This document shows, piece by piece, positions 47,826-59,441 of a stretch of DNA of 64,000 nucleotides; position 1 is the stretch's first letter; the number at the start of each line of letters is the position of its first letter. Where the stretch lies: contig NZ_CXOP01000002.1 in NCBI RefSeq assembly GCF_001269345.1, positions 1,736,853-1,800,852 of the forward strand. The letters run 5' to 3'. The notes beneath the pieces are model-generated. The model did no database searches. It saw nothing but the letters and a program-made list of their open reading frames with translations, and was not told the origin of the DNA. This DNA comes from Limnohabitans sp. 2KL-27 (GTDB taxonomy: Bacteria; Pseudomonadota; Gammaproteobacteria; Burkholderiales; Burkholderiaceae_C). Made by a program: the position numbers and the translations under genes.

Positions 47826-50198
47826 ATGAACGCCTTCACCGACGTCTCTTTTTTCCCGCGCGACGCCAAACCGCTGACCAGTTACCGCAAGTACTGGGCG
47901 CAGCGCTTTGGCACGGCCCCGTTTTTGCCGATGAGCCGCGAAGAAATGACCCAACTGGGCTGGGACAGCTGCGACATCATCATCGTCACGGGCGACGCCT
48001 ATGTGGACCATCCCAGTTTTGGCATGTCGGTCATTGGCCGCATGCTCGAAAACCAGGGTTTTCGGGTCGGCATCATTGCCCAGCCGGACTGGACCAGCGC
48101 CGACCCCTTCAAGGCCTTGGGCAAACCCAACCTGTTTTGGGGCGTGACCAGCGGCAACATGGATTCCATGATCAACCGCTACACGGCGGACCGCAAAATC
48201 CGCACCGACGACGCCTACACCCCCGGTGACGTGGGCGGCCAACGGCCCGACCGTGCGGCCATCGTCTACAGCCAGCGCTGTCGCGAGGCCTTTCCTGAAG
48301 TGCCCATCGTGCTCGGCGGCATCGAAGGCAGCCTGCGCCGCATCGCGCATTACGACTACTGGTCTGACAAGGTGCGCCGCTCGGTCGTGGTGGACAGCAA
48401 GTGCGACTTGCTTTTGTATGGCAACGCCGAGCGCGCGATTGTCGAGATCGCCCACCGCTTGGCCGCCCGCGAGCCCGTACAACAAATCACCGATGTGCGC
48501 GGCACCGCCTTTGTGCGCCGTGAAACGCCAGAGGGCTGGTTCGAGATCGATTCCACCAGCGTGGATACGCCTGGCCATGTGGAAGCGCACATCAACCCCT
48601 ACTTGATGATTTCCGACCAAGCACGTGAGCAAGGTGCGTCCTGCGCCCGTGAAGAAGAGGCCAAGGAAGTGGCCGAAGGACACAATACGCAAAACGTGGA
48701 ACGCGATTTGTCGGCTGCCGTGGCCCAGTCTCGCACCGTGCAAGCCGCCATCCAGCCGCTCACCTTTGTGCCCAATCCCGCCCTGCGCGGCAAAGGCACG
48801 CACAAAGTCCCGCCCCGCGACAAGAGCGTGATCCGTTTGCCCAGTTACGAGCAGGTCAAGCAAGATGCCGTGCTCTATGCCCACGCCAACCGCGTGCTGC
48901 ACCTGGAGACCAACCCCGGCAACGCGCGTTGCCTGGTGCAAGCGCATGGCGAAGGCCACACCGCGCGCGACGTGTGGATCACGCCGCCGCCCATCCCGCT
49001 CACCACCGCCGAGATGGATTTGGTGTTTGACCTGCCCTACGCCCGCAGCCCGCACCCGCGCTATGCCGACGAGAACGGCAGCCACGATCACGCGACCAAG
49101 ATCCCCGCTTGGGAGATGATCCGTTTTTCGGTGAACATCATGCGCGGCTGCTTTGGCGGCTGCACCTTCTGTTCCATCACCGAGCACGAAGGCCGCATCA
49201 TCCAAAGCCGCTCAGAGGAGTCGGTCATTCGGGAGGTGGAAGACATCCGCGACAAGGTCAAAGGCTTCACCGGTGTGATTTCTGACCTGGGCGGCCCCAC
49301 GGCCAATATGTACCGCTTGGGCTGCCGCAGCCCCGAGATCGAATCGGCCTGCCGAAAACCCAGTTGCGTGTTCCCCGGCATCTGCCAGAACCTGACCACC
49401 GACCACGGCCCGCTGATCAACATGTACCGCCGGGCGCGCAACTTGAAGGGCATCAAGAAAATCTTGATCGGCTCGGGCCTGCGTTACGACCTGGCCGTGC
49501 AGTCGCCCGAGTATGTGAAAGAACTGGTGCAGCACCACGTGGGCGGCTACCTCAAGATTGCGCCCGAGCACACCGAGGGCGGCCCGCTGTCCAAGATGAT
49601 GAAGCCGGGCATCGGCACCTACGACCGCTTCAAGTCGATGTTCGACAAGTACAGCGAAGAAGTGGGCAAAAAGCAGTTCCTCATCCCGTACTTCATCGCC
49701 GCCCACCCGGGCACCAGCGACGAAGACATGATGAACCTGGCGGTTTGGCTCAAAAAGAACGGTTTTCGGGCCGACCAGGTGCAGACCTTCTACCCCAGCC
49801 CCATGGCCACGGCCACGGCCATGTACCACTCCACCCGCAACCCGTTGCGCAAAATCACCCGCGACAGCGAAAAGGTGGACGTGGTCAAGGGCGACAAACG
49901 CCGCCGTCTGCACAAAGCGTTTTTGCGCTACCACGACGCCACCAACTGGCCGCTGCTGCGCGAAGCCCTCAAGGCCATGGGCCGCTCAGACTTGATTGGG
50001 AACGGCAAACACCATCTGATTCCGAACTGGCAGCCGCTGGCCGAAGAAGGTTACCAAAGCGCCCGACGCAAAAACAGCACGGGTGCAGGAGCCAAGTCAT
50101 CGGTCTCGCTCTCCACAACACCCAAGCGTTCGGGTCAGCCGAAAAAAGGCCAGTTGCTCACCCAGCACACTGGGCTGCCGCCACGCAAGCGGACTTGA
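47826..50198 (+). CDS. ygiQ: YgiQ family radical SAM protein
   Basis: Large UPF0313/YgiQ radical SAM protein of 790 residues. A cobalamin-binding-like N-terminal region (about 1-200; [37 protein letters not shown]) precedes the radical SAM core with CFGGCTFC at 442-449 (Cys442, 446, 449). FSVNIMRG and [16 protein letters not shown] stretches are present as [14 protein letters not shown]. The C-terminus is a low-complexity, basic tail. Substrate is not known. It runs tail-to-tail with glnD, 48 bp apart. Confidence 0.92.
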   Translation: MNAFTDVSFFPRDAKPLTSYRKYWAQRFGTAPFLPMSREEMTQLGWDSCDIIIVTGDAYVDHPSFGMSVIGRMLENQGFRVGIIAQPDWTSADPFKALGKPNLFWGVTSGNMDSMINRYTADRKIRTDDAYTPGDVGGQRPDRAAIVYSQRCREAFPEVPIVLGGIEGSLRRIAHYDYWSDKVRRSVVVDSKCDLLLYGNAERAIVEIAHRLAAREPVQQITDVRGTAFVRRETPEGWFEIDSTSVDTPGHVEAHINPYLMISDQAREQGASCAREEEAKEVAEGHNTQNVERDLSAAVAQSRTVQAAIQPLTFVPNPALRGKGTHKVPPRDKSVIRLPSYEQVKQDAVLYAHANRVLHLETNPGNARCLVQAHGEGHTARDVWITPPPIPLTTAEMDLVFDLPYARSPHPRYADENGSHDHATKIPAWEMIRFSVNIMRGCFGGCTFCSITEHEGRIIQSRSEESVIREVEDIRDKVKGFTGVISDLGGPTANMYRLGCRSPEIESACRKPSCVFPGICQNLTTDHGPLINMYRRARNLKGIKKILIGSGLRYDLAVQSPEYVKELVQHHVGGYLKIAPEHTEGGPLSKMMKPGIGTYDRFKSMFDKYSEEVGKKQFLIPYFIAAHPGTSDEDMMNLAVWLKKNGFRADQVQTFYPSPMATATAMYHSTRNPLRKITRDSEKVDVVKGDKRRRLHKAFLRYHDATNWPLLREALKAMGRSDLIGNGKHHLIPNWQPLAEEGYQSARRKNSTGAGAKSSVSLSTTPKRSGQPKKGQLLTQHTGLPPRKRT

Positions 50199-50246
50199 GC
50201 TTCGGCAAGATCGGTCACTTGCTGAAGTGGTGGTCTGCGGTGTGGC

Positions 50247-52886
50247 TCATGCAGGGGTCAGCGCCGCCAACAATTCCGTCTCGATTTCGATTTGCGCCTT
50301 GTTTTGTTGCAACTCAGGGCCGCTGATCAGGAAGGTGTCTTCCACGCGTTCGCCCAAGGTGCTGATCTTGGCCAGTTGCAGGTGGATGCCGTGGCGGGCC
50401 AGCACGCTGGCGATGCTGTAGAGCAAGCCAATGCGGTCACTGGCAGAAATGCTGAGCAGCCAGTTTTGTCCTTTTTCATCGGGCTGCAAGCTGACCCGCG
50501 GTGTGACCGGAAAGCTCTTGACGCGGCGTGAGACACGGCCGCGTGTGGGGGCGGGCAAGGGGCTTTGCTTTTCCAGGGTCTGCGCCAGACCCGACTCGAC
50601 CATGGTCATCAACTCTCGGTAATGCTCGGGCAGCATGGACGTGACGATCTGGAAGGTGTCCAGCGCCCAGCCGGTGCGTGTGGTGTGGATCTTGGCATCC
50701 AGAATGCTGAAGCCCGATTGGTCAAAATGACCGCAAATGCGGGCGAACAAATCAGGCTGATCGGGGGTGTAGACCAGCACCTGCAGGCCCTCGCCCAATG
50801 GCGAGATGCGGGCGCGCACGATGGTGCGGGGCTGGCCTGGGCTGGCCAAGGCCACATGGCGCGACAACTGCCGTGCATGCCAGGCGATGTCCGAAGCGTC
50901 ATGGCGCATGAAATAACCCACGTCCAAGGTGTCCCACAAAGCCTTTTGCCCCTCGTGCGGCTGGGCCTGACGGGCCAGTTCGATCAAGGCTTCACGTTTA
51001 CGGGCTTCGACCTCTGCGTTGGCGTCGGGTGCCCGCCCACCCAGCACGCGCAGGGTTGATTTGTACAAGTCTTCCAGCAGCTTGCCTTTCCAGGCGTTCC
51101 ACACTTTGGGGCTGGTGCCACGGATATCGGCCACGGTCAGCAAGTACAGGGCCGTCAGGCGTCGCTCATTGCCCACCCGTTGCGCAAACCGGGCGATGAC
51201 TTCGGGGTCGCTCAGGTCTTCCTTTTGGGCCACATGGCTCATGGTCAGGTGTTCGCCCACTAAAAATTCGATCAGTTGCGCATCGTTTTTGTCGACCAGG
51301 TGCTGACGACAGAATGTGCGTACTTCGGTGATGCCGAGTTTGGAGTGGTCCCCACCCCGGCCTTTGGCGATGTCGTGAAACAGGGCCGCGGTGTACAAAA
51401 TCCAAGGCTTGTCCCAGCCCCCGGCCAGTTGAGAGCAAAAAGGGTATTCATGGGCATGCTCGGCCATGAAAAAGCGCCGCACATTGCGCAGCACCATCAG
51501 AATGTGTTGGTCCACCGTGTAGGCATGGAACAGGTCGTGCTGCATCTGGCCCACGATGCGGCGAAAGACCCACAGGTAGCGCCCCAGCACCGAGGTTTCG
51601 TTCATCAGCCGCAGCGCGTGCATGATGCCTTGGGGCTGCTGCAAAATCTGCAAAAACGTCTGCCGGTTGACCGGATCGGCCCGAAAGCGCCCGTTCATGA
51701 TGGCCCGAACGTTGTACAGCGCCCGCAGTGTGCGGGCCGACAAACCCTTGACACCCGGCGTGCTCTGGTACAACAAAAAGGTTTCCAAAATCGCGTGTGG
51801 GTGCTTTTGATACAGGTCGTCGCTGGCCACTTCGATCAGGCCCACTTTTTCAAAAAATCGCTCGTTCAACGGGCGGAAGTCGCTGAGCGTTTCGCCCCGG
51901 TCGGCTTGGAGCCGGTCTTCGATGTTGAGCAACAAAATCTGGTTGAGCTGGGTCACCGCCTTGGCGGCCCAATAGTATTGGCGCATCAGTTTTTCGCTGG
52001 CGCGCAGGGCCAAACGCCCCTCGGGTGTCACGTCAGAGCTGTAGCCAAAGGACTCGGCCACATTGGTTTGCAGGTCAAACACCAGCCGGTCTTCGCGCCG
52101 TCGGGCCTGCAAATGCAAGCGGGCGCGGATCAAACCCAGCAGCGCTTCGTTGCGCTTGATCTGTCGCGCTTCCAACGCCGTGGCCAGGCCTTTGCGGGCC
52201 AGTTCGTCCCAACTGTGGCCGAGGCCTGCAGCGCGGGCCACCCATAAAATCACCTGCAAATCACGCAAGCCCCCGGGCGACTCCTTGCAGTTGGGCTCCA
52301 GCGCATAGGGCGTGTCTTCGTATTTGGTGTGGCGCTGGTGCATTTCGAGGGTTTTGGCCACCCAAAAAGCCTGCGGATCCATGGCCGCCTGGAACTGTTG
52401 TTGAAACTCGCAGAACAAGCGGGTGTTGCCGGTCACACGGCGAGACTCCAAGAGCGAGGTCTGCACCGTGATGTCTTTGGCCGACTCGGCCAGGCACTCG
52501 CTGAGGGTGCGCACGCTGGAGCCGATCTCCAGGCCCGTATCCCAGCAGCTGCCAATGAAGCGCTCCAGCTGGCCCTGCAATTCGGGCGAAGACTCGGGCG
52601 ACAGGCCATCGGGCAGGAGCACCAGCACGTCCACATCGGAAGCAGGAAACAGCTCGGCCCGGCCAAAACCACCCACTGCCACCAGGCTCAGTTCGGGGGC
52701 AAAACCAGCGTTTTCCCACAGCTGGATCAGCAAGCCGTCGGCCAGGATGGACAGTTGCCGCAGCGTTTGTTTCAGGCCCCGAACCGCTGCGCCGCTGTTG
52801 GCCAGGGTTTGCAATACCGCGGCCTTGTCGCGTTTGTAGGTGTCACGCAACGTGGCCAGGCTGGCCTGCTGGGCCTGGGCGCTCAT
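50247..52886 (-). CDS. glnD: Bifunctional PII uridylyltransferase/uridylyl-removing enzyme GlnD
   Basis: Glutamine sensor that uridylylates or deuridylylates PII (GlnB/GlnK), 879 residues. The nucleotidyltransferase domain has [19 protein letters not shown] (72-90) with both Asp. The HD domain shows [17 protein letters not shown] near residue 490. Two ACT domains end the protein (near 690-770 and 800-875; [18 protein letters not shown]). It follows map by 1 nt on the same strand. Confidence 0.96.
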   Translation of the reverse strand: MSAQAQQASLATLRDTYKRDKAAVLQTLANSGAAVRGLKQTLRQLSILADGLLIQLWENAGFAPELSLVAVGGFGRAELFPASDVDVLVLLPDGLSPESSPELQGQLERFIGSCWDTGLEIGSSVRTLSECLAESAKDITVQTSLLESRRVTGNTRLFCEFQQQFQAAMDPQAFWVAKTLEMHQRHTKYEDTPYALEPNCKESPGGLRDLQVILWVARAAGLGHSWDELARKGLATALEARQIKRNEALLGLIRARLHLQARRREDRLVFDLQTNVAESFGYSSDVTPEGRLALRASEKLMRQYYWAAKAVTQLNQILLLNIEDRLQADRGETLSDFRPLNERFFEKVGLIEVASDDLYQKHPHAILETFLLYQSTPGVKGLSARTLRALYNVRAIMNGRFRADPVNRQTFLQILQQPQGIMHALRLMNETSVLGRYLWVFRRIVGQMQHDLFHAYTVDQHILMVLRNVRRFFMAEHAHEYPFCSQLAGGWDKPWILYTAALFHDIAKGRGGDHSKLGITEVRTFCRQHLVDKNDAQLIEFLVGEHLTMSHVAQKEDLSDPEVIARFAQRVGNERRLTALYLLTVADIRGTSPKVWNAWKGKLLEDLYKSTLRVLGGRAPDANAEVEARKREALIELARQAQPHEGQKALWDTLDVGYFMRHDASDIAWHARQLSRHVALASPGQPRTIVRARISPLGEGLQVLVYTPDQPDLFARICGHFDQSGFSILDAKIHTTRTGWALDTFQIVTSMLPEHYRELMTMVESGLAQTLEKQSPLPAPTRGRVSRRVKSFPVTPRVSLQPDEKGQNWLLSISASDRIGLLYSIASVLARHGIHLQLAKISTLGERVEDTFLISGPELQQNKAQIEIETELLAALTPA

Positions 52887-52887
52887 G

Positions 52888-53703
52888 TCAGGCCGTGGCT
52901 TTGTCTTGGATGAAGGCGGGCACTGGCGGCATGCCCGCAGAAATGGTCAGCACCTCGTAGCCGGTTTCGGTCACCAGCACGGTGTGTTCCCACTGGGCCG
53001 ACAGGGAGTGGTCCTTGGTCACGATGGTCCAGCCATCGCCCATTTCCTTGATGTCGCGCTTGCCCGCGTTGATCATGGGCTCGATGGTGAAAATCATGCC
53101 GGGCACCAACTCGACCAGCGTGCCGGGCTTGCCGTAGTGCAGCACTTGCGGCTCTTCGTGAAAACCGCGGCCAATGCCATGGCCGCAGAATTCACGCACC
53201 ACCGAAAAGCCGTGGCCTTCGGCAAATTTCTGGATCGCATGACCGATGTCGCCCAGGTGTGCGCCAGGGCGGACCTGTTCGATGCCTTTCCACATGGCCT
53301 CATGCGTCAAGCTGGCCAGTCGCTTGGCCGCGATCGAGGCTTCACCCACATGGAACATCCGGCTGGTATCGCCGTGCCAGCCATCCTTGATGGTGGTGAT
53401 GTCGATGTTCAGCGAATCGCCCTTTTTGAGGGGCTTGTCGTTCGGAATGCCATGGCAAACCTGGTGGTTGATGGAGGTGCAGATCGACTTGGGGTAGGGC
53501 TTGTAGCCGCCCGGCGCGTAATTGAGCGGGGCCGGTATGCACTGCTGCACATTGACCATGTAGTCGTGGCAGAGTTTGTCAATCTCGTTGGTCGTGACAC
53601 CGGGTTTGACAAAGGGTTCGATGTAATCGAGAACTTCGGCAGCCAAGCGACAGGCCACACGCATGCCTTCGATGTCTTCGGCGTTTTTGATGGTGATGCT
53701 CAT
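52888..53703 (-). CDS. map: Methionine aminopeptidase type I
   Basis: Removes the initiator Met from nascent proteins. 271 residues from the ATG at 53703; an upstream ATG at 53778 gives an unlikely tail. Metal ligands are spread as expected: Asp in [15 protein letters not shown], His in [14 protein letters not shown] and the Glu pair near [12 protein letters not shown] and [13 protein letters not shown]. The stop is 1 nt before glnD, so the two are co-transcribed. In related genomes rpsB often lies divergent from map; here a dehydrogenase is there. Confidence 0.95.
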   Translation of the reverse strand: MSITIKNAEDIEGMRVACRLAAEVLDYIEPFVKPGVTTNEIDKLCHDYMVNVQQCIPAPLNYAPGGYKPYPKSICTSINHQVCHGIPNDKPLKKGDSLNIDITTIKDGWHGDTSRMFHVGEASIAAKRLASLTHEAMWKGIEQVRPGAHLGDIGHAIQKFAEGHGFSVVREFCGHGIGRGFHEEPQVLHYGKPGTLVELVPGMIFTIEPMINAGKRDIKEMGDGWTIVTKDHSLSAQWEHTVLVTETGYEVLTISAGMPPVPAFIQDKATA

Positions 53704-53904
53704 GGCTTGGATTATCCCATTGAGCGATCTTGCTTGCTGGCAAGGGTGGCTGCAACCGTTCAGGTCGATGGGTCGCACGGGAGACTTTTTGAACGCCCAC
53801 TGGCCGACTGGGTGCTGTGCACAAGGGTTAAAGTGAATCGAAATGCAGCAGGCCCAGGCCGCTTGCTGTCCTGATCAGCCACGAGATGAACGGAGAGCCG
53901 ACTT

Positions 53905-55248
53905 ATGAACTTGCACGCCAAACTCCTGCAGCGCGCCGCCGAAAACCGCCCCATCCGCATCGGTCTGATCGGTGCGGGCAAATTCGGCTCCATGTACCTG
54001 GCGCAAATTCCCCGCACCCCCGGGGTGCACTTGGTGGGCATCGCCGATCTGTCGCCTGACAGCGCCCGCGCCAATTTGGCCCGCGTGGGCTGGCAGGCCG
54101 AACGCCTCACGGCCTCCAGCCTTCATGATGCCGTCAAAAACGGCACCACCCATGTGGGCGACGACTGGCAAAGCCTGGTACGCCACCCGGCGGTGGATGT
54201 GATCGTGGAATGCACAGGTTCGCCCCTGCACGCGGTTGACCACATTTTGGAAGCGTTTGCCCACCGCAAGCATGTGGTCAACGTGACGGTGGAGGCCGAC
54301 GCCTTTTGCGGCCCCTTGCTCGCCACCCGGGCGCAATTGGCTGGCGTGGTTTATTCGCTGGCCTTTGGCGACCAGCCTGCGCTCATCTGCGATTTGGTGG
54401 ACTGGGCGCGCACCTGCGGTTTTCCGGTGGTGGCCGCGGGTCGGGGCCACAAATGGCTGCCGCATTTTTGCGAATCCACACCCGAAACCGTGTGGGGCTA
54501 TTACGGCCTCACGCCCGAACAGGCCGAGCGCGGGGGGCTCAACCCCAAAATGTTCAACAGCTTTCTGGATGGCTCCAAACCCTCGATCGAGAGCACGGCG
54601 GTGTCGAACGCGACGGGCCTGGGTGTGCCCAGCAACGGCTTGCTCTACCCACCGGCCAGCGTGGAAGACATCCCTTACGTGACCCGTCCGATCTCGGAAG
54701 GCGGTGTGCTCGAGCGCAAAGGCATGGTCGAGGTCATCTCCAGCCTCGAGACCGATGGCCGGAAAATCCCCTATGACATCCGCATGGGCGTTTGGGTCAC
54801 GGTGGAGGCCGAAACCGACTACATCAAGAACTGCTTTGAAGAGTACAACGCCCACACCGACCCCTCAGGCCGTTACTTCACGCTCTACAAACGCTGGCAC
54901 CTGATTGGCCTGGAAGTGGGTGTGAGTGTGGCGAGCGTCGCCCTGCGCAACGAGCCCACAGGCGTGGCCATCGGCTGGAACGCGGACGTGGTGGCCACGG
55001 CCAAGCGCGACCTCAAACCTGGTGACATGCTGGACGGCGAGGGCGGCTACACCGTCTGGGGCAAGTTGCTGCCGGCGGCCACCTCCAAACGCATGGGCGG
55101 CGTGCCGCTGGGCTTGGCCCATGGCGTCAAGGTCATTCGCCCCGTCGCCAAGGGCCAAAGCCTGACGTGGGACGATGTGGCCATGGACACCAGCACCCAC
55201 GCCTACCAAATTCGGCGCGAGATGGAGGCGACTTCGTTGCTGGGTTGA
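53905..55248 (+). CDS. SAF-domain NAD(P)-dependent oxidoreductase (homoserine-dehydrogenase-like)
   Basis: Cytoplasmic dehydrogenase-like protein of 447 residues. A Rossmann fold opens with RIGLIGAGKFGSMYLAQ (18-34), followed by the second half VDVIVECTGSPLHAVDHIL and a middle substrate domain. A SAF-like C-terminal domain (about 365-440; VVATAKRDLKPGDMLDG, VKVIRPVAKGQSLTWDDV) resembles the antifreeze/FlgA-type fold. Such proteins are sometimes misnamed FlgA. The substrate is unknown. ATG 53905 has ACGGAGAG upstream. A strong terminator follows. Confidence 0.82.
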   Translation: MNLHAKLLQRAAENRPIRIGLIGAGKFGSMYLAQIPRTPGVHLVGIADLSPDSARANLARVGWQAERLTASSLHDAVKNGTTHVGDDWQSLVRHPAVDVIVECTGSPLHAVDHILEAFAHRKHVVNVTVEADAFCGPLLATRAQLAGVVYSLAFGDQPALICDLVDWARTCGFPVVAAGRGHKWLPHFCESTPETVWGYYGLTPEQAERGGLNPKMFNSFLDGSKPSIESTAVSNATGLGVPSNGLLYPPASVEDIPYVTRPISEGGVLERKGMVEVISSLETDGRKIPYDIRMGVWVTVEAETDYIKNCFEEYNAHTDPSGRYFTLYKRWHLIGLEVGVSVASVALRNEPTGVAIGWNADVVATAKRDLKPGDMLDGEGGYTVWGKLLPAATSKRMGGVPLGLAHGVKVIRPVAKGQSLTWDDVAMDTSTHAYQIRREMEATSLLG

Positions 55249-55272
55249 CCGATCTGCGGCACTTTGAACAAC

Positions 55273-55306
55273 AAAGCCGTGCTGCTTGTGCAGCACGGCT
55301 TTTTGC
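55273..55306 (+). terminator. Strong Rho-independent terminator
   Basis: Perfect 13-bp stem from AAAGCCGTGCTGC (55273-55285) to GCAGCACGGCTTT (55290-55302) with a TTGT loop, continuing into TTTT. It closes the oxidoreductase gene and insulates purL. Confidence 0.92.
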
Positions 55307-55444
55307 TTCTTGAAAAACACAGTCCTGGATCTGTCCATCTCGCCTCCAGATCAGGGTTTCCCCCGTTAAAATACCGCCTTTGCCGGTCAGCCCCAGTCAG
55401 CGGCCCCGGAACAACGGTTTTCCGTCTCTTTACAAGGCCACCCC
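55307..55444 (+). promoter_or_regulatory. purL leader region
   Basis: Holds a -10-like TAAAAT (55367-55372) without a good -35 partner, and AAGG (55434-55437) before the GTG start of purL. I see no clear PurR-type operator or riboswitch. Confidence 0.3.
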
Positions 55445-58400
55445 GTGTCCCTGCACATCACGACTTTTGAAGGCGCCAGTGCCCTCAGCGACTTTCGCAT
55501 TGCCCAGTTCTTGCCTCGATTGGCCGCCATTTCGCCGCAAATCCAGGGAATTTCGGCCCGTTTTGTGCACTTGGTGGCGACAGTGGACCCTTTGGCTGAG
55601 GCCCAAAAACAGACCTTGTCGGCCTTGTTGACTTATGGCGAGCCCTATGCCGGACCGGTCGATGGCCCCCTGATCGTGGTCAGCCCCCGCATCGGAACCG
55701 TGTCCCCTTGGGCTTCCAAAGCCACAGACATCGCGCACAACTGCGGTTTCGATGTGCGCCGCTTGGAGCGTCTGACCGAATACCGTTTGACCATGAAGTC
55801 GGGCCTTTTGGGCGCGGCCAAGCTCAGCCCCGAGCAACTGGGCCAAGTGGCTGCGGTGCTGCACGACCGCATGACCGAGTCGGCCATGCCCAGCCGCGAC
55901 GAGGCCGCTGCCCTGTTCACGGCCCTCACCCCCGCGCCCATGGCCCATGTGGACGTGTTGGGCGGTGGACGCGCGGCGCTGGAAGAAGCAAACAAAAACT
56001 GGGGCCTGGCCCTGGCCGACGACGAAATCGACTACCTGATCAAGGCCTTCACCGGTCTGCAGCGCAACCCCACCGATGTGGAGTTGATGATGTTCGCCCA
56101 GGCCAACAGCGAGCACTGCCGCCACAAGATTTTCAACGCCGAGTTCACCATCGACGGCGTGGCGCAGCCCAAGAGCCTGTTCGGCATGATCCGCAACACC
56201 CACCAACTCAGCCCCCAGCACACGGTGGTGGCGTATTCGGACAACGCATCGGTGATGGAAGGCCACACCGTGGAGCGTTTTGTTGCGCGTTCGGCAAAGC
56301 AGGGCGCGGCTTACCAATCAGAACAAGCCCTGCACCATGTCCTGATGAAGGTGGAAACCCACAACCACCCGACCGCGATTTCGCCATTTCCGGGCGCCGC
56401 TACGGGCGCGGGCGGTGAAATCCGTGACGAGGGGGCCACAGGTCGCGGCTCCAAGCCCAAGGCGGGACTGACCGGTTTCACCGTGTCCAAACTCTGGGGC
56501 GGCATGTCCGACCAAGCGGGCGGCAAGCCCGAGCACATCGCCAGCCCTTTGCAGATCATGACCGAGGGCCCATTGGGGGGCGCGGCCTTCAACAACGAGT
56601 TCGGCCGCCCCAACTTGTTGGGCTATTTCCGCGAATACGAGCAGACCGTGGATGGCGTGGTGCGCGCTTACCACAAGCCCATCATGATCGCGGGCGGTCT
56701 GGGTCAGATCGATGCCGAGCAAACCCAAAAGATCGAATTTCCTGCGGGCAGTTTGCTGATCCAGCTGGGTGGCCCCGGCATGCGCATCGGCATGGGCGGC
56801 AGCGCCGCCAGCTCGATGGCCACCGGCACCAATGCGGCCGACCTCGACTTTGATTCGGTGCAGCGCGGCAACCCCGAAATCGAGCGCCGGGCGCAAGAGG
56901 TCATCAACCACTGCTGGGCGCAAGGCGCGCACAACCCGATCCTGGCGATCCACGATGTGGGCGCGGGTGGTTTGTCCAACGCTTTCCCTGAATTGACCAA
57001 CGACGCCGGTCGCGGTGCACGTTTTGATTTGCGCGCTGTGAAGCTGGAAGAGTCCGGCTTGTCGCCCAAAGAAATTTGGTCCAACGAAAGCCAGGAACGC
57101 TATGTGATGGCGATCGCGCCCGAGTCTTTGGCGCAGTTCACCGCCTTTTGCGAACGCGAACGCTGCCCGTTTGCGGTGATCGGTGTGGCGACCAATGAAC
57201 GCCAGCTGGTGCTGGAAGACAAAGGCCAAGCGTCACCGGTGGACATGCCCATGGACGTGTTGTTGGGCAAGCCGCCCAAGATGCACCGGGACGTGACGAC
57301 CGTGGAGCGCCAGTCGCCTGCCATGGACTTGACGGCCGTCTCTTTGCAAAAAGCCGTGATCGACGTGTTGAGCCACCCCACCGTGGCGTCCAAGCGTTTC
57401 CTCATCACCATCGGCGACCGCGCCGTGGGTGGCCTCACGCACCGCGACCAAATGGTGGGCCCCTGGCAAGTGCCTGTGGCCGATGTGGCGGTGACCCTGG
57501 CCGATTACGCGGGTTTTGCGGGCGAAGCCATGAGCATGGGCGAGCGCACCCCTTTGGCTTCGCTGAACGCCGCAGCCTCTGGGCGCATGGCCGTGGCCGA
57601 AGCGATCACCAATTTGCTGGCCGCGCCCATCGAGCTGCCCCGCGTCAAGCTGTCGGCGAACTGGATGGCCGCTTGCGGCGAACCGGGCGAAGACGCCGCT
57701 TTGTACGAAACCGTCAAGGCGGTGGGCATGGAACTGTGCCCGGCGCTCGACATCTCGATCCCCGTGGGCAAAGACAGTTTGTCGATGCGCACGCAGTGGC
57801 AAGCGGATGGCCAGACCCGCAAAGTCACTTCGCCCGTCAGCCTGATCATCACCGCCTTTGCCAGCTTGCCCGATGTGCGCGGCACGCTCACCCCGCAACT
57901 GGACGCGCACACCGATGACACCAGCTTGCTGCTCATCGACCTGGGCCAAGGCCGCCACCGCATGGGCGGCAGCGTGCTCGGCCAGACCTTGGGCCAATTC
58001 GGCGACCAAGTCCCGGACCTGGATGACCCACAAGCCTTGGTCAATTTGGTCAAAGCCATCAATGTCCTGCGCGCCAAGGGCCAAATCTTGGCTTACCACG
58101 ACCGCAGCGACGGCGGTTTGCTCGCGGCTGTGGCCGAAATGGCTTTTACGGGCCATGTGGGCGTGGCGCTCAATGTGGACATGCTGGTCACCGAAGGCGA
58201 TGGCATTTCTGACAGCCGCGCTGACCACGGCGACGCCAAAAACTGGGCGGGCCAAGTCAGTGCCCGCCGCGACGAGCTCACGCTCAAAGCCTTGTTCAAT
58301 GAAGAGCTGGGCGTGGTGCTGCAGGTGCGCACGGCCGAGCGCAATGCGGTGCTGCAGACTTTGCGCGAGCACGGCTTGTCCAAGCACAGCCATGTGATTG

Positions 58401-59431
58401 GCAAAACCCGTCCCTCGCAGTCCACCATCCAAAAGGGCGTCGGTGAATTGAGCATTTGGCGCGACACCAAAGAGGTGTTTGCCGCCAAGCTCGAAGACCT
58501 GCACCAGGTCTGGGACAGCGTGAGCTGGAAAATTTGCCAGCAGCGCGACAACCCCGCTTGCGCCGATGCCGAACATGCCGCCGCTGGCCGTGCCGATGAC
58601 CCCGGCATGCATGTGGCGCTGAGCTTTGACCCGTCCGACAATGTGGCCGTGCCCTTCCTGAATTTGTCACGTCCCAAAGTGGCGATCTTGCGCGAGCAGG
58701 GCGTGAACTCGCATGTGGAAATGGCCTATGCCTTCCACCAAGCCGGTTTCGAGGCGCACGATGTGCACATGACCGACCTGCAATCGGGCCGCGCCCATTT
58801 GGCCGATTTCCAAGGCCTGGTCGCGTGCGGTGGCTTCAGCTATGGCGACACCCTGGGCGCTGGCATCGGCTGGGCCCGCAGCATCACCTTCAACCCGGCT
58901 TTGGCCGAGCAGTTCAAGGGCTTTTTCAGCCGCACCGACACCTTTGGTCTGGGCGTTTGCAATGGCTGCCAGATGTTTGCCGAACTGGCCGACATCATCC
59001 CGGGTGCGCAGGCCTGGCCGCGCTTCACCACCAACCAGAGCGAGCGCTTTGAAGCCCGCTTGTCGATGGTGGAAGTGCTCGAGTCGCCCTGTTTGTTCCT
59101 GCAAGGCATGGCAGGCAGCCGCCTGCCGATTGCCGTGGCGCATGGCGAAGGCTTTGCGAACTTCAAGCACCGGGGCCATGCGGCGCAGGCCATTGGGGCC
59201 ATGCGATTTGTGGACAACACCGGCGCGCCCACCGAGCAGTACCCGTTCAACCCCAACGGCAGCGCGGGCGGTCTAACGGCCGTGACCACGGCCGATGGGC
59301 GCTTCACGGCCATGATGCCGCACCCTGAGCGGGTGTTCCGCAATGTGCAAATGAGCTGGACGAGCGGGGACATCAACGCCAGCAGTCCTTGGCTGCGGGT
59401 GTGGCAAAACGCCCGCAAGTGGGTGGGTTGA
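55445..59431 (+). CDS. purL: Phosphoribosylformylglycinamidine synthase (large, single-chain)
   Basis: Fourth step of purine synthesis (FGAR to FGAM using Gln and ATP). Full-length single-chain form of 1328 residues: N-terminal PurS-like part, FGAM-synthase/AIRS domains with [22 protein letters not shown], and a C-terminal type I glutaminase with the nucleophile Cys in GVCNGCQMF and the His-Glu pair in MPHPERVFR. It starts at a GTG with AAGG 7 nt upstream. The stop is 10 nt before the next ATG. Confidence 0.97.
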   Translation: MSLHITTFEGASALSDFRIAQFLPRLAAISPQIQGISARFVHLVATVDPLAEAQKQTLSALLTYGEPYAGPVDGPLIVVSPRIGTVSPWASKATDIAHNCGFDVRRLERLTEYRLTMKSGLLGAAKLSPEQLGQVAAVLHDRMTESAMPSRDEAAALFTALTPAPMAHVDVLGGGRAALEEANKNWGLALADDEIDYLIKAFTGLQRNPTDVELMMFAQANSEHCRHKIFNAEFTIDGVAQPKSLFGMIRNTHQLSPQHTVVAYSDNASVMEGHTVERFVARSAKQGAAYQSEQALHHVLMKVETHNHPTAISPFPGAATGAGGEIRDEGATGRGSKPKAGLTGFTVSKLWGGMSDQAGGKPEHIASPLQIMTEGPLGGAAFNNEFGRPNLLGYFREYEQTVDGVVRAYHKPIMIAGGLGQIDAEQTQKIEFPAGSLLIQLGGPGMRIGMGGSAASSMATGTNAADLDFDSVQRGNPEIERRAQEVINHCWAQGAHNPILAIHDVGAGGLSNAFPELTNDAGRGARFDLRAVKLEESGLSPKEIWSNESQERYVMAIAPESLAQFTAFCERERCPFAVIGVATNERQLVLEDKGQASPVDMPMDVLLGKPPKMHRDVTTVERQSPAMDLTAVSLQKAVIDVLSHPTVASKRFLITIGDRAVGGLTHRDQMVGPWQVPVADVAVTLADYAGFAGEAMSMGERTPLASLNAAASGRMAVAEAITNLLAAPIELPRVKLSANWMAACGEPGEDAALYETVKAVGMELCPALDISIPVGKDSLSMRTQWQADGQTRKVTSPVSLIITAFASLPDVRGTLTPQLDAHTDDTSLLLIDLGQGRHRMGGSVLGQTLGQFGDQVPDLDDPQALVNLVKAINVLRAKGQILAYHDRSDGGLLAAVAEMAFTGHVGVALNVDMLVTEGDGISDSRADHGDAKNWAGQVSARRDELTLKALFNEELGVVLQVRTAERNAVLQTLREHGLSKHSHVIGKTRPSQSTIQKGVGELSIWRDTKEVFAAKLEDLHQVWDSVSWKICQQRDNPACADAEHAAAGRADDPGMHVALSFDPSDNVAVPFLNLSRPKVAILREQGVNSHVEMAYAFHQAGFEAHDVHMTDLQSGRAHLADFQGLVACGGFSYGDTLGAGIGWARSITFNPALAEQFKGFFSRTDTFGLGVCNGCQMFAELADIIPGAQAWPRFTTNQSERFEARLSMVEVLESPCLFLQGMAGSRLPIAVAHGEGFANFKHRGHAAQAIGAMRFVDNTGAPTEQYPFNPNGSAGGLTAVTTADGRFTAMMPHPERVFRNVQMSWTSGDINASSPWLRVWQNARKWVG

Positions 59432-59441
59432 GCTGCCCCGC

